Origin: Betaproteobacteria bacterium HGW-Betaproteobacteria-16
GTDB lineage: Bacteria > Pseudomonadota > Gammaproteobacteria > Burkholderiales > Burkholderiaceae_C
DNA length: 64,000 nucleotides
Assembly (NCBI GenBank): GCA_002840835.1
Contig: PHCQ01000004.1
Coordinates: 1 to 64,000 of the forward strand
Reading direction: 5' to 3'
Below are positions 8,933 to 17,758 of the stretch, one piece after another (positions within the stretch are counted from its first letter, which is position 1; every line of letters starts with the position of its first letter). Both the position numbers and the translations under genes were made by a program. Under the pieces are notes generated by a model. It saw only the letters and a list, made by a program, of their open reading frames with translations. It was not told the DNA's origin and did no database searches.

Positions 8933-9628
8933 ATGAATGCCGTGCTTGAGACCCTTGCCCCGAACCGCGCCCAACAGCCCATTGGCCAGATCGCCGTGGA
9001 ACTGCCGGGCGCCACCGCTGTGTTCCGCCGCCACAAGCTGGACTTCTGCTGCGGCGGCCAGATCGCACTGCAGGAAGCCTGCGAACGCAAGCAGCTGTCT
9101 GTCGACAAGGTGCTGGCCGAACTGGACGGGCTGCAGCGGGTGGACGTGGACGTGGCGCAGCAACCGGTGCCGGAGGTGATCGACCACATTCTGCAGCGCT
9201 ACCACGCGGTGCACCGCGAGCAACTGCCCGAACTCATTCGCATGGCGCGCCGCGTGGAAGCCGTGCACCGCGACAGCCCCGACGTGCCCACCGGCCTGGC
9301 CGACCATCTGGAAGCCATGGAGCAGGAACTGCTCGACCACATGGACAAGGAAGAAAACATCCTGTTCCCGCTGCTGCGGGCGGGTGGGCGTGGCATGGCG
9401 CACAACCCCATTGCGGTCATGCGCCACGAGCACACCAGCCACGGCGAACAGCTGGAACGCCTGATGGCACTGGCACACGACACCAAGCCGCCTGCCGGTG
9501 CCTGCAACACCTGGCGCGCGCTGTACGCCGGCATCGCCCAGCTCTCCGATGACCTGATCAACCACATCCACCTGGAAAACAACCTGCTGTTCCCGCAGTT
9601 TGAGCCACGGGCTGCCGCTTGCTGCTGA
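8933..9628 (+). CDS. ytfE: Di-iron repair protein RIC (YtfE/ScdA/DnrN family)
   Basis: 231-residue protein of the iron-sulfur cluster repair family, cytoplasmic, induced by NO and nitrosative stress. The ScdA N-terminal domain ends in the DFCCGG motif (Cys39-Cys40); the hemerythrin-like domain follows with His/Glu iron ligands in LQRYHAVHREQ, ELLDHMDKEENILFP, MRHEHTSHGEQ and INHIHLENNLLFP. AAGGAAG precedes the ATG by six bases. Divergent from nsrR, the standard arrangement in which NsrR represses it. The C-terminus ends in two cysteines (AAACC), whose role is unknown. Confidence 0.93.
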   Translation: MNAVLETLAPNRAQQPIGQIAVELPGATAVFRRHKLDFCCGGQIALQEACERKQLSVDKVLAELDGLQRVDVDVAQQPVPEVIDHILQRYHAVHREQLPELIRMARRVEAVHRDSPDVPTGLADHLEAMEQELLDHMDKEENILFPLLRAGGRGMAHNPIAVMRHEHTSHGEQLERLMALAHDTKPPAGACNTWRALYAGIAQLSDDLINHIHLENNLLFPQFEPRAAACC

Positions 9629-9665
9629 GCGCGGGCCGCTTGCGCCACATCAAGCCATGAGCGGC

Positions 9666-9679
9666 TTGACCTGAGTCAA
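9666..9679 (+). promoter_or_regulatory. FNR/ANR box of the anaerobic ubiquinone operon
   Basis: TTGAC-CTGA-GTCAA, a perfectly symmetric FNR/ANR-type site. A -10-like TAACGT lies at 9702-9707, so transcription would start near 9714 with the box centred at about -41.5 (class II activation). The leader to ubiU is 60-80 bases. Confidence 0.82.
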
Positions 9680-9795
9680 CGTTGAGGGCCATTGCCACTG
9701 CTAACGTGATGGCCACTTCATCCACGGATGGTGGCGCAACCAGGCGCCATCCAGCAGCCACCTACACCCACCAGATGACACCCCCATTCCCCAGC

Positions 9796-10794
9796 ATGGA
9801 CCTGGTCTGCCCGGCAGGCAGCCTGCCGGCACTCAAGGCCGCCGTGGATCACGGCGCCAATTGCGTCTACCTGGGCCTGCGCGACGCGACCAACGCGCGC
9901 AATTTCGCCGGCCTGAACTTCGACGACGTGGCCATCGCGGCCGGCGTGACCTATGCGCATGCGCGCGGCTGCCAGGTGTTCATGGCGCTCAACACCTACC
10001 CCCAGGCCGCCCAGCCGGAGCGCTGGCGCGAGGCGATGGACAAGGCGGTGAACCTGGGCGTGGACGCCGTCATCCTGGCCGACCCCGGGCTCATGCAATA
10101 CGCCACGCAACGCCACCCGAAGCTGCGACTGCATTTGTCTGTGCAGGGCTCGGCCACCAACCCCGAGGCAATCAACCTCTACCACCGGCAGTTCGGTATC
10201 TCGCGCGCTGTATTGCCACGCGTGCTTTCGATCGATCAGGTGCGGCAGGTGGTGCAGAAGACACCGGTGGAGATCGAGGTGTTCGGCTTCGGCAGCCTGT
10301 GCGTGATGGTGGAGGGGCGCTGCGCGCTCTCGTCTTACGTCACGGGCGAGTCACCCAACACCCACGGCGTGTGTTCGCCCGCTAAGGCCGTGCGATGGCA
10401 AGAGACACCCAAGGGCCTGGAGTCGCGCCTGAACGGCGTGCTGATCGACCGCTACGCCGCCGGCGAGAGCGCGGGGTACCCGACGCTGTGCAAGGGCCGC
10501 TTCGACGTGGGGGAAGACACCAGCTACTACGCGATCGAAGAGCCCACCAGTCTCAACACGCTGTCGCTGTTGCCGCAGTTGGCGCAAATGGGCGTGCGCG
10601 CGATCAAGATCGAAGGCCGCCAGCGAAGCCCGGCCTACGTGGCCCAGGTGACCAAGGTCTGGCGCGAAGCCATCGACAGCTGCCAGGCCCAGCCACAGCA
10701 CTACACGCCCAAAAGCGCCTGGATGGCCTCGCTCGACCAGGTGGCCGAGGGTCAGCAACACACCTTGGGTGCCTACCACCGGCCGTGGAAGTGA
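9796..10794 (+). CDS. ubiU: O2-independent ubiquinone hydroxylation protein UbiU
   Basis: 332-residue peptidase-U32-family protein. UbiU and UbiV form an iron-sulfur heterodimer that hydroxylates ubiquinone precursors without oxygen, using prephenate as oxygen donor in E. coli. The sequence follows E. coli UbiU (YhbU) closely: MDLVCPAGSLPALKAAVDHG at the start, NARNFAGLNF, and four cluster cysteines in SLCVMVEGRC, HGVCSPAK and PTLCKGR; it ends GAYHRPWK as the family does. Start chosen at MDLVCPAG by this match; an in-frame ATG at 9775 is an alternative and neither has a clear ribosome site. First gene behind the FNR box. Confidence 0.93.
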   Translation: MDLVCPAGSLPALKAAVDHGANCVYLGLRDATNARNFAGLNFDDVAIAAGVTYAHARGCQVFMALNTYPQAAQPERWREAMDKAVNLGVDAVILADPGLMQYATQRHPKLRLHLSVQGSATNPEAINLYHRQFGISRAVLPRVLSIDQVRQVVQKTPVEIEVFGFGSLCVMVEGRCALSSYVTGESPNTHGVCSPAKAVRWQETPKGLESRLNGVLIDRYAAGESAGYPTLCKGRFDVGEDTSYYAIEEPTSLNTLSLLPQLAQMGVRAIKIEGRQRSPAYVAQVTKVWREAIDSCQAQPQHYTPKSAWMASLDQVAEGQQHTLGAYHRPWK

Positions 10795-10797
10795 AAT

Positions 10798-10860
10798 CCC
10801 CCCTGCGCCGCTTCGCGTCTTCCCCCCGGAGGGGGACGCACCCCGTGGCCTGGCAAAGCC
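10798..10860 (-). repeat. GC-rich palindromic repeat, copy 1 (ubiU-ubiV gap)
   Basis: Read on the minus strand: GGCTTTGCCAGGCCACGGG, a short spacer, CCCCCTCCGGGGGG, then AAGACGCGAAGCGGCGCAGG. Nearly the same string occurs in the 5' end of ubiD (14079-14154). A further hairpin CCTCTC-N4-GAGAGG follows near 10919-10935. Together they fill the 180-bp space between ubiU and ubiV inside an operon. Confidence 0.8.
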
Positions 10861-10974
10861 AGTTCCACGGGTGCCTTGGATGGGACGCGTGCTCCGGAGG
10901 CCGGGTTTCACTCCCTCGCCTCTCTGGGGAGAGGGCGGGGGTGAGGTGCCGCCGCGCACACTGGAGTCACTGAT

Positions 10975-11895
10975 TTGAAACTTGCTCTTGGACCTTTGCA
11001 GTATTACTGGCCGCGCACCACGGTGTTCGACTTCTACGAAGCCATGGCCGCGACGGCGGTGGACATCGTCTACCTGGGCGAGGTCACCTGTTCACGCCGC
11101 CACGAACTGCGCCTGTCGGACTGGCTGGACGTGGCCGAGCTGATGCGTTCGGCGGGCAAGACGGCTGTGCTGTCCACCCAGGTGCTGCTGGAGTCCGGTT
11201 CGGACGTGAGCGCGATGCAGAAGGTCGTGGCGAACAACGGTTTCCTGATCGAAGCCAACGACATGGGGGCGGTGGGCGCACTGACCGGCCAGCGCCCGTT
11301 CGTCGCGGGGCCCCACCTCAACATCTACAACGGGCCCACGCTGCAATGGATGGCCTCGCTGGGCGCGTCGCGCTGGGTGGCGCCGCTGGAGATGCCGCGC
11401 AAGGACCTGGCCCTGCTGCAACAGGAGCGCCCGCCCGGCCTGCAGACCGAGGTGTTTGTGCACGGCCGCCTGCCGCTGGCCTTTTCTGCCCGCTGCTTCA
11501 CCGCACGCCACCACAACCTGCCCAAGGACGACTGCCGCTTCAGCTGCATCGACCACCCTGATGGCCTGATGCTCAAGACCCGCGAGCAGGCAGAGTTTCT
11601 CGTGCTCAACGGCATCCAGACGCAATCAGCCCGGGTGCACAGTCTGATCGATGCCTGGGCCGACCTGACCTCGCTGGGCGTGGACGTGGCGCGCATCAGC
11701 CCGCAATCGCAACACACGGCCGATGTGATCAACCTGTACGACGCCGTGCGGCGCGAAACCATGGATGGACCCACCGCCCGCGCCGCCTTGCTCGGTTGGC
11801 TGCCCGACCGCGACTGCAACGGCTACTGGCACGGCCAACCCGGGCAGGACCGCATCGAGCCTGCAGCGGCTGTCGCAACAATGTCCATCGTGTGA
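10975..11895 (+). CDS. ubiV: O2-independent ubiquinone hydroxylation protein UbiV
   Basis: 306-residue U32-family partner of UbiU. Four candidate cluster cysteines are placed as in E. coli UbiV: EVTCSRRHELR early, then SARCFTARHHN, DDCRF and SCIDHPDG. It opens KLALGPLQYYWPR, the family start, from a TTG codon with GGAG eight bases upstream; no ATG fits as well. The distance from ubiU is filled by a palindromic repeat, whereas the pair is usually tightly spaced. Confidence 0.92.
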   Translation: MKLALGPLQYYWPRTTVFDFYEAMAATAVDIVYLGEVTCSRRHELRLSDWLDVAELMRSAGKTAVLSTQVLLESGSDVSAMQKVVANNGFLIEANDMGAVGALTGQRPFVAGPHLNIYNGPTLQWMASLGASRWVAPLEMPRKDLALLQQERPPGLQTEVFVHGRLPLAFSARCFTARHHNLPKDDCRFSCIDHPDGLMLKTREQAEFLVLNGIQTQSARVHSLIDAWADLTSLGVDVARISPQSQHTADVINLYDAVRRETMDGPTARAALLGWLPDRDCNGYWHGQPGQDRIEPAAAVATMSIV

Positions 11896-11899
11896 AGTC

Positions 11900-12517
11900 A
11901 TGATCGTCGGCGAACGTTTCAACAGCATCAGCCACCTCGTGGGAGCGGTGCTGGCTGTGGGCGGTGCGGCCATGCTCATCACCTTGTCGTCGCTGCGGGG
12001 CGATCCCTGGCGCATCGTGGGCTTCAGTGTCTACGGTGCCATGCTGGTGGCGCTGTACGTGGCGTCCACGCTGTACCACGCGCTGGGCGGCAGGGCCAAG
12101 GCCGTGTTTCAGAAGCTGGACCACTGCAGCATCTACCTGCTGATCGCGGGCAGCTACACGCCGTTTGCACTGGTCTCGCTGCAAGGCGCCTGGGGCTGGT
12201 GGCTGCTGGGCGTGGTCTGGTCGCTGGCGGTGCTCGGCATTGCGCAGGAGATCTGGCTGGCGCGCGGTGCGCGGGTGCTGTCGCTGGTGATCTACGTGCT
12301 CATGGGCTGGCTGGCGCTGGTGGCGGTGGTGCCGCTGTGGGAAGCGCTGGGCCCGGCCGGTTTTGCCTGGCTGGCCGGTGGCGGTGCCCTTTACACCCTG
12401 GGCATCGCCTTCTACGCCACCGACCACAAGCTGCGTCATGGCCACGGCATCTGGCACCTGTTCGTGCTCGGGGGCAGCATCTGCCATTTTTTCACCCTGC
12501 TGCTTTACGTGGCCTGA
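11900..12517 (+). CDS. Haemolysin III / TrhA-family membrane protein
   Basis: 205-residue protein with seven predicted membrane segments, beginning MIVGERFNSISHLVGAVLA. Conserved family residues are visible: YHALGG with Ser-Thr-Leu before it, QKLDHCSIYLLIAGSYTPF, and IWHLFVLGGSICHFF near the end; the His/Asp set matches the possible metal site of the HlyIII/PAQR superfamily. It starts four bases after ubiV stops, inside the ubi operon. The family has been linked to membrane fluidity control in E. coli; a role in quinone metabolism is only suggested by position. Confidence 0.85.
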   Translation: MIVGERFNSISHLVGAVLAVGGAAMLITLSSLRGDPWRIVGFSVYGAMLVALYVASTLYHALGGRAKAVFQKLDHCSIYLLIAGSYTPFALVSLQGAWGWWLLGVVWSLAVLGIAQEIWLARGARVLSLVIYVLMGWLALVAVVPLWEALGPAGFAWLAGGGALYTLGIAFYATDHKLRHGHGIWHLFVLGGSICHFFTLLLYVA

Positions 12518-12533
12518 GCGCCACCACCTCCTC

Positions 12534-13049
12534 ATGACCGAAACCCTTGCCCACACCAAACGCCACACCATCCCGCCGCCGATCGCTGCCTTGCTCTCAC
12601 GCCTGCCGCCGTACCCCGGCTCGCTGCTGCTGGTCACCGGGCTCAACCTGGTGCTGGCGCGCCAGTTGCCGGCTGACGTGGCCAGGCGCCTGCAGGGACA
12701 GCGCATCCGCATCCACCTGCGAGACGCCGGCCTGAAGTTCGACTTTGCCTGGCGGGGAACGATGTTTCGCGCCATCGCGCCTCAGCCTGCCGCCGAACTC
12801 ACCCTGAGCGCCAACGCGCACGACTTCCTGCGCCTGGCGCAACGGCTGGACGACCCCGACACCCTGTTTTTCAACCGCCGCCTCTCCATGGAGGGCGACA
12901 CCGAGCTGGGCCTGGTGGTCAAGAACGCGCTCGACGCGTTGGAGCTGCCGGTGTTCGAGTTTGCACAGTGGACACCGTCAGCGGTTCTGTCCCGACTGAA
13001 GCAGTTTCGCCCGTCAAGTGCACCGGGGCATCGCCATGGTCCGCGCTGA
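12534..13049 (+). CDS. ubiT: UbiT-like SCP2-domain lipid-binding accessory protein
   Basis: 171-residue SCP2-domain protein. UbiT binds lipids and is needed with UbiU and UbiV for anaerobic ubiquinone synthesis. The core (about 20-130) runs from LLLVTGLNLVLARQLP through FDFAWRGTMFRAI to DTLFFNRRLSMEGDTELGL, the last being the family's most recognisable segment. The ATG at 12534 was chosen because the frame upstream overlaps the HlyIII gene. The C-terminal tail overlaps the next gene by 14 bases. Confidence 0.9.
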   Translation: MTETLAHTKRHTIPPPIAALLSRLPPYPGSLLLVTGLNLVLARQLPADVARRLQGQRIRIHLRDAGLKFDFAWRGTMFRAIAPQPAAELTLSANAHDFLRLAQRLDDPDTLFFNRRLSMEGDTELGLVVKNALDALELPVFEFAQWTPSAVLSRLKQFRPSSAPGHRHGPR

Positions 13050-13446
13050 ACCCAGGCTGCCCATCGTCTACGCGTGCTCCGGTTGCTCCAGCGCCGCGCA
13101 ACTGGCCAATCACGTGGCGGTGCGGCTGGACCGCATGGGCAAGGCCGAGATGTCGTGCATCGCGGGCGTCGGTGGTGACGTGCCCAGCCTGCTGAAGACG
13201 GCCCGCTCGGGTCGACCCATCGTGGTCCTGGACGGTTGCCCTCTGGAATGTGCACGCCACTGCCTGGCCCGCCACGGCATCGAACCCACCCAGCACCACC
13301 AACTGAACATTTACGGCGTGCGCAGGCGCCTGCACGAAGATTTCGACCCGCAGGAGGCCGAGGCCGTGCTGTTCCGGGTGCGCAGCGACTTGCGACAACT
13401 CTTGCAAGACGCCCCCACGCCACCCGATGAGCCTCCAACCGCCTGA
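13036..13446 (+). CDS. DGC-domain putative metal-binding protein
   Basis: 136-residue protein of the DGC domain family (named for Asp-Gly-Cys). Conserved elements: VYACSGCSSAAQLANHVA near residues 11-28, SCIAGVGGD, and VVLDGCPLECARHC, giving a set of Cys suited to zinc or an iron-sulfur cluster. Function is not established. It is translationally overlapped with ubiT and ubiX, so it is very probably made together with the anaerobic ubiquinone enzymes; electron transfer or cluster supply to UbiU/UbiV is a reasonable guess only. Confidence 0.82.
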   Translation: MVRAEPRLPIVYACSGCSSAAQLANHVAVRLDRMGKAEMSCIAGVGGDVPSLLKTARSGRPIVVLDGCPLECARHCLARHGIEPTQHHQLNIYGVRRRLHEDFDPQEAEAVLFRVRSDLRQLLQDAPTPPDEPPTA

Positions 13447-14053
13447 ACCACGCCGCCTGCTGGTTGCCATCACCGGCGCCAGCGGCGCGCTCTACGGCCT
13501 GCGCCTGCTTCAGGTCCTGAGCCGCTCACCCGGCATCGAAACCCATGGGGTGGTGTCAGACGCTGGATGGCTCACCCTGCGACACGAACTTGGCACCGGG
13601 CCTGAGGCGCTGCGACCGCTGGTGCACACGCTGCACGAAGCCGCACAGATCGGCGCCGGCCCGGCCAGCGGGTCGTTCCGCTGCGAAAGCATGGTGGTCG
13701 CGCCGTGCTCCATGCGCACCCTCGCGGCCATCGCCCATGGCCTGTCAGACAACCTCATCACGCGCGCCGCCGACGTGATGCTCAAAGAGCGCCGCCGCCT
13801 CGTGCTCATGACGCGCGAAACGCCATTGCACCTGGGCCACCTTCGCAACATGGTGAGCGCGACCGAAATGGGCGCCATCGTCTGCCCACCCATGCCTGCC
13901 TTCTACCTGCGGCCTCAAACGCTCGACGACATCGTGGACGCCAGTGTGGCGCGCGTGCTCGATCTGCTCAACGTGCCGCACACGCTGAGCGAACGCTGGG
14001 AAGGACTCCAGAGCACCGATTCCTTGATGCAGCCCGGCACCCGCAACTTATGA
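13427..14053 (+). CDS. ubiX: Flavin prenyltransferase UbiX
   Basis: 208-residue enzyme that prenylates FMN to make the cofactor of UbiD. The FMN-binding start [16 protein letters not shown] and the [14 protein letters not shown] and [20 protein letters not shown] segments are diagnostic, followed by [18 protein letters not shown]. The ATG overlaps the DGC gene by 20 bases, and its stop overlaps the ubiD start (ATGA). Pairs with UbiD for decarboxylation of the octaprenyl-hydroxybenzoate intermediate. Confidence 0.95.
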   Translation: MSLQPPEPRRLLVAITGASGALYGLRLLQVLSRSPGIETHGVVSDAGWLTLRHELGTGPEALRPLVHTLHEAAQIGAGPASGSFRCESMVVAPCSMRTLAAIAHGLSDNLITRAADVMLKERRRLVLMTRETPLHLGHLRNMVSATEMGAIVCPPMPAFYLRPQTLDDIVDASVARVLDLLNVPHTLSERWEGLQSTDSLMQPGTRNL

Positions 14054-15636
14054 AACACGAGGCGCCACCCAGCACACACCGTGGAACCGGCTTTGCCGGG
14101 CCACAGGTGGGGTCCCCCCTGGGGGGGAAGACGCGCAGCGGCGCAGGGGGGGCTGCTTACAAGGACTTGCGCGATTTCATGGCCCAGCTGGAACAGACCG
14201 GCGAGCTGCGGCGCGTGAGCGAACCGGTCTCGCCGTACCTGGAAATGACCGCGCTGTGCGACCGGGTGCTGCGCGCGGGCGGCCCGGCCCTGCTGTTCGA
14301 ACGACCCACCGGCCACAGCATGCCGGTGCTGGGCAACCTGTTTGGCACCACGGGCCGCGTGGCGCGCGCCATGGGCGTGGGCAGCCTGGGCGAGCTGCGC
14401 CAGTTCGGCGAGGTGCTGGCCGCGCTCAAGGAGCCGCAGGCGCCGGGCGGGCTCAAAGACATGGTGGCCTTGAGCGGTCTGCTCAAGACGCTGTGGCACA
14501 TGAGCCCCAAAGAGCGCAGCTCTGCGCCCTGCCAGGAACGGGTCTGGGAGGGCGCCGACGTGGATCTGGCGCGCCTGCCCATCCAGCACTGCTGGCCCGA
14601 CGACGTGGCCCCGCTCATCACCTGGGGCATGGTGATCACGCGCGGGCCGCACAAGACGCGGCAGAACCTGGGCATCTACCGCCAGCAGGTGCTCTCGCAC
14701 AACCAGCTCATCGTGCGCTGGCTCGCACACCGCGGCGGCGCGCTCGATTTTCGCGACCACTGCCGGCAGTACCCCGGCCAACCCTACCCGGTGGCCGTGG
14801 CCCTGGGTGCCGACCCGGCGACCATTCTGGGCGCGGTCACACCGGTGCCCGACAGCCTTTCCGAATACCAGTTCGCAGGTCTGCTGCGTGGCGCACGCAC
14901 CGAGGTCGTGCGGGCGCTGGGCGTGCCGCTGCAAGTACCGGCCTCGGCCGAGATCGTGCTCGAAGGCCACATCCAGCCCGATGCCTCGCACCCCAGCGGC
15001 TGGCAACACGCACTCGAAGGCCCTTACGGCGACCACACCGGCTACTACAACGAACGCGCCGAGTTTCCGGTGTTCACGGTGGAGCGCATCACGATGCGGC
15101 GCGACGCGATCTACCACTCCACCTACACCGGCAAGCCGCCGGACGAACCCGCCATGCTCGCGCTGGCGATGAACGAGCTGTTCATCCCGCTGCTGCAGCG
15201 CCAGTTCCCCGAGATCACCGACTTTTACCTGCCATCCGAGGCCTGCAGCTATCGGCTAGCGGTGGTGCAGATCCGCAAGGCCTACGCCGGCCACGCGCGG
15301 CGCGTGATGATGGGCGTGTGGAGCCACCTGCGCCAGTTCATGTACACCAAATTCGTCGTCGTGGTGGACGAAGACGTCGACGTGCGCAACTGGGGCGAAG
15401 TCATCTGGGCCATGAGCACGCGCATGGACCCGGCGCGCGACACGATGATGATCGAGCACACCCCCATCGACTACCTCGACTTCGCCTCGCCCGTGAGCGG
15501 CCTGGGCAGCAAGATGGGCCTGGACGCGACCAACAAGTGGCCCGGCGAAACGCAACGCGAATGGGGGCGCGTCATGACCATGGACCCGACGGTGCGACAG
15601 CGCATGGACCTGCTGGGCCAACAGCTGGGGCTGTGA
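14050..15636 (+). CDS. ubiD: UbiD decarboxylase with repeat-derived N-terminal extension
   Basis: 528-residue prenylated-FMN-dependent decarboxylase of the UbiD family, for the decarboxylation step of ubiquinone synthesis. Family motifs include [45 protein letters not shown] and DATNKWPGE. UbiD proteins usually begin M-(K)YxDLRDFIxxLE; here residues 2-36 are extra and are translated from a GC-rich palindromic repeat, after which [13 protein letters not shown] begins at 14158. The ATG lies in the ATGA overlap with ubiX; no other start codon precedes the conserved part closely, so the extension is probably translated. UbiX-coupled position supports ubiquinone synthesis over other UbiD reactions. 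Confidence 0.93.
   Translation: MKHEAPPSTHRGTGFAGPQVGSPLGGKTRSGAGGAAYKDLRDFMAQLEQTGELRRVSEPVSPYLEMTALCDRVLRAGGPALLFERPTGHSMPVLGNLFGTTGRVARAMGVGSLGELRQFGEVLAALKEPQAPGGLKDMVALSGLLKTLWHMSPKERSSAPCQERVWEGADVDLARLPIQHCWPDDVAPLITWGMVITRGPHKTRQNLGIYRQQVLSHNQLIVRWLAHRGGALDFRDHCRQYPGQPYPVAVALGADPATILGAVTPVPDSLSEYQFAGLLRGARTEVVRALGVPLQVPASAEIVLEGHIQPDASHPSGWQHALEGPYGDHTGYYNERAEFPVFTVERITMRRDAIYHSTYTGKPPDEPAMLALAMNELFIPLLQRQFPEITDFYLPSEACSYRLAVVQIRKAYAGHARRVMMGVWSHLRQFMYTKFVVVVDEDVDVRNWGEVIWAMSTRMDPARDTMMIEHTPIDYLDFASPVSGLGSKMGLDATNKWPGETQREWGRVMTMDPTVRQRMDLLGQQLGL
14079..14154 (+). repeat. GC-rich palindromic repeat, copy 2 (inside ubiD)
   Basis: GGCTTTGCCGGGCCACAGG, then CCCCCCTGGGGGGG and AAGACGCGCAGCGGCGCAGG. 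It matches copy 1 almost throughout in the opposite orientation and encodes about 25 of the 35 extra residues at the start of UbiD without breaking the frame. Confidence 0.85.
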
Positions 15637-15691
15637 GCAGCGCTGTCTCCCAGGTGCGCACGGGCCTGTGATCCCACTCCACAATTCCAGC

Positions 15692-16990
15692 ATGAACTTC
15701 CAGCACAGCCCCCGGGCGCAGGCACTCCAGCATCAGCTGGAGGCCTTCGTGCAGCGTTACCTGCTGCCCCACAACGCCGCCTGGCACCAGGCGGTGCAGC
15801 AGGGGCAGTACCCACCGCCCTTCCTGGAGGACCTGAAGACCCTGGCGCGTGAGGAAGGGCTGTGGAACCTGTTTTTGCCCGGCCTGCGCGACGACGAGCC
15901 CGGCACCCGCCTGGACAACCTGGACTACGCGCCGCTCGCCGAAACCATGGGCCAGCTGCACTGGGCGTCCGAGGTGTTCAACTGCAGCGCGCCCGACACC
16001 GGCAACATCGAGCTGCTGCACCGTTTCGCCACGCCGGCGCAGCGCGAGCGCTGGCTCACGCCGTTGCTGGACGGCACGATCCGCTCGGCCTTCGCCATGT
16101 CGGAGCCCGACGTGGCGTCGTCAGACCCAACCAATCTGCAGACCACGGTGCGGCGCGAGGGTGATGAGCTCGTGCTCAACGGGCGCAAATGGTTCATCAC
16201 CGGCGTGGCGCACCCGGCCTGCCGCCTGCTGATCGTGATGGCGCGCAACGCACCCGACGACACCGCCGCGCCCGACGGCCAGCACCACCAGCACAGCATG
16301 CTTCTGGTGCCGCTGGACACGCCGGGTGTGGAGGTGGTGCGCAACATTTCCGTGGTGCACCACCACGCGCCCGAGGGCCACTGCGAGATCGTTTTTCGCC
16401 AGGTGCGCGTGCCGGCCGACCATCTGCTCGGTGGTTGGGGCGAGGGCTTTGCGATGGCGCAGGCGCGGCTGGGACCGGGCCGGGTGCACCACTGCATGCG
16501 CACCATCGGCCAGTGCGAGCTGGCGCTGGCGCTCGCCACCGAACGTGCACTGGAGCGCCAAACGTTCGGCAAGTACCTGGCCGATTACGCCAACGTGCAG
16601 GAATGGATCGCGCTGTCGCGCATCGAGATCGACCAGGCGCGCCTGCTGGTGCTGCGCTGCGCCTGGCTGCTGGACCATCCGGCCGATGTCGAACCTGCCG
16701 CCTTGCGTGCCCAGGTCGCCGCCATCAAGGTGGTGGCGGCCGGCCTGCAGACCCGCGTGGTGGACCGCGCGATGCAGATCTTCGGCGCCATGGGGCTGTC
16801 GCCCGACACACCGCTGGCACAGTTCTGGACCTGGGGCCGCGCCCTGCATCTGCTCGACGGGCCGGACGAGGTGCACCTGCGCAGCGTCGCCCGGCACGAA
16901 CTGGCACGGGCGCGCGAGCGAATGGGGGCATCGTCAGCCTACTTCACCACACCCGAACAATTGCGCGCACCGCCGCACATTGACGCCTGA
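15692..16990 (+). CDS. Acyl-CoA dehydrogenase family protein
   Basis: 432-residue flavoprotein of the acyl-CoA dehydrogenase superfamily. Visible: FAMSEPDVASSDPTN (flavin/substrate loop), GRKWFITGVAHPACR, ERQTFGKYLADYANVQEWIA, and QIFGAMGLSPDTPLAQFW. Members of this subgroup act on CoA esters of varied acids; the substrate cannot be told. The ATG at 15692 was preferred to an upstream GTG at 15668. It follows ubiD by 55 bases on the same strand and may be at the end of the operon, though no functional tie to ubiquinone is evident. Confidence 0.88.
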   Translation: MNFQHSPRAQALQHQLEAFVQRYLLPHNAAWHQAVQQGQYPPPFLEDLKTLAREEGLWNLFLPGLRDDEPGTRLDNLDYAPLAETMGQLHWASEVFNCSAPDTGNIELLHRFATPAQRERWLTPLLDGTIRSAFAMSEPDVASSDPTNLQTTVRREGDELVLNGRKWFITGVAHPACRLLIVMARNAPDDTAAPDGQHHQHSMLLVPLDTPGVEVVRNISVVHHHAPEGHCEIVFRQVRVPADHLLGGWGEGFAMAQARLGPGRVHHCMRTIGQCELALALATERALERQTFGKYLADYANVQEWIALSRIEIDQARLLVLRCAWLLDHPADVEPAALRAQVAAIKVVAAGLQTRVVDRAMQIFGAMGLSPDTPLAQFWTWGRALHLLDGPDEVHLRSVARHELARARERMGASSAYFTTPEQLRAPPHIDA

Positions 16991-17065
16991 GCAGGTCTCC
17001 GCGGGTCCAACGCGTGTGTTGTCGCACAATGCCCTCTTCCATCGCCACACCCCCGACGTTCACCC

Positions 17066-17503
17066 ATGCAGGTCCCCACCATTGCCACGCTTTACCCCGC
17101 TGCGTTCCACGCGCATATCGCCCTGGTGGTGCTGAGCGTGGGTCTCTTTGCGATGCGCTGGGTAGGGGTGCTGGCTGGTGGCAGTTGGCCCATGCAGCGC
17201 CGCACGCGCGTGGTGAGCATGGTGTTCGACACCGCCTTGCTGTGTGCTGGCGCCACGCTGTGGTGGCTGCTGCAACTCAACCCGCTGCAGCAGCACTGGC
17301 TGGGTACGAAGCTGGCGCTGCTGGTGGTCTACATCGTGCTGGGCACCTTCGCACTCAAGCGCGCGCGCCGCTGGGTCGGCAAACTGCTGTTCGGCCTGCT
17401 CGCGCTGGCGGTGGTGGCGCAGATGGTGGTCATTGCACAGACCCGCAACCCGCTGGGATGGTTAGCCTGGAAACAGCAGCTGACCGCGCTTGTTTCCACT
17501 TGA
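17066..17503 (+). CDS. SirB2-like integral membrane protein
   Basis: 145-residue protein made almost entirely of four membrane segments (about 13-32, 50-68, 77-97 and 108-128), resembling the SirB2 family. The opening YPAAFHAHIALVVLSVGLFAMRW and the loop KLALLVVYIVLGTFALKR are typical. Function of the family is unknown. It starts 75 bases after the acyl-CoA dehydrogenase gene. No ribosome site of note. Confidence 0.75.
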   Translation: MQVPTIATLYPAAFHAHIALVVLSVGLFAMRWVGVLAGGSWPMQRRTRVVSMVFDTALLCAGATLWWLLQLNPLQQHWLGTKLALLVVYIVLGTFALKRARRWVGKLLFGLLALAVVAQMVVIAQTRNPLGWLAWKQQLTALVST

Positions 17504-17585
17504 TATGCCCATGAACACTGAGAATCCTGACCACGAAGAGAGGCGCCTGATGGGTGAGGGCGCTACAGGCACGACTGCAGCGCAG

Positions 17586-17651
17586 GGCCGCCCCAAGCAA
17601 GGTCAGCCCCCTCGGGGGGCAGCGACCCGCGCAAGCGGTGGAGCGTGGGGG
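17586..17651 (+). repeat. GC-rich palindromic repeat, copy 3
   Basis: Runs GGCCGCCCCAAG, six variable bases, CAGCCCCCTCGGGGGG, AGCGACCCGCGCAAGCGG, GGAGCGTGGGGGC. About 60 of 67 bases match the copy inside fmt (39380-39446, opposite strand). A second hairpin GCGGGC-N4-GCCCGC lies at 17667-17682. Together they occupy most of the 255-bp gap between the SirB2-like gene and the next gene; open frames across this gap are repeat-derived. Confidence 0.85.
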
Positions 17652-17758
17652 CAGTTGCTCCTCCTTGCGGGCAGGAGCCCGCTGCGTCGTCGCGCCTTGC
17701 CAGACCACTCCCTGACAGCCCACTCGGGCCTGTCCAACTGCGGTTTCCAGGCGAACCT

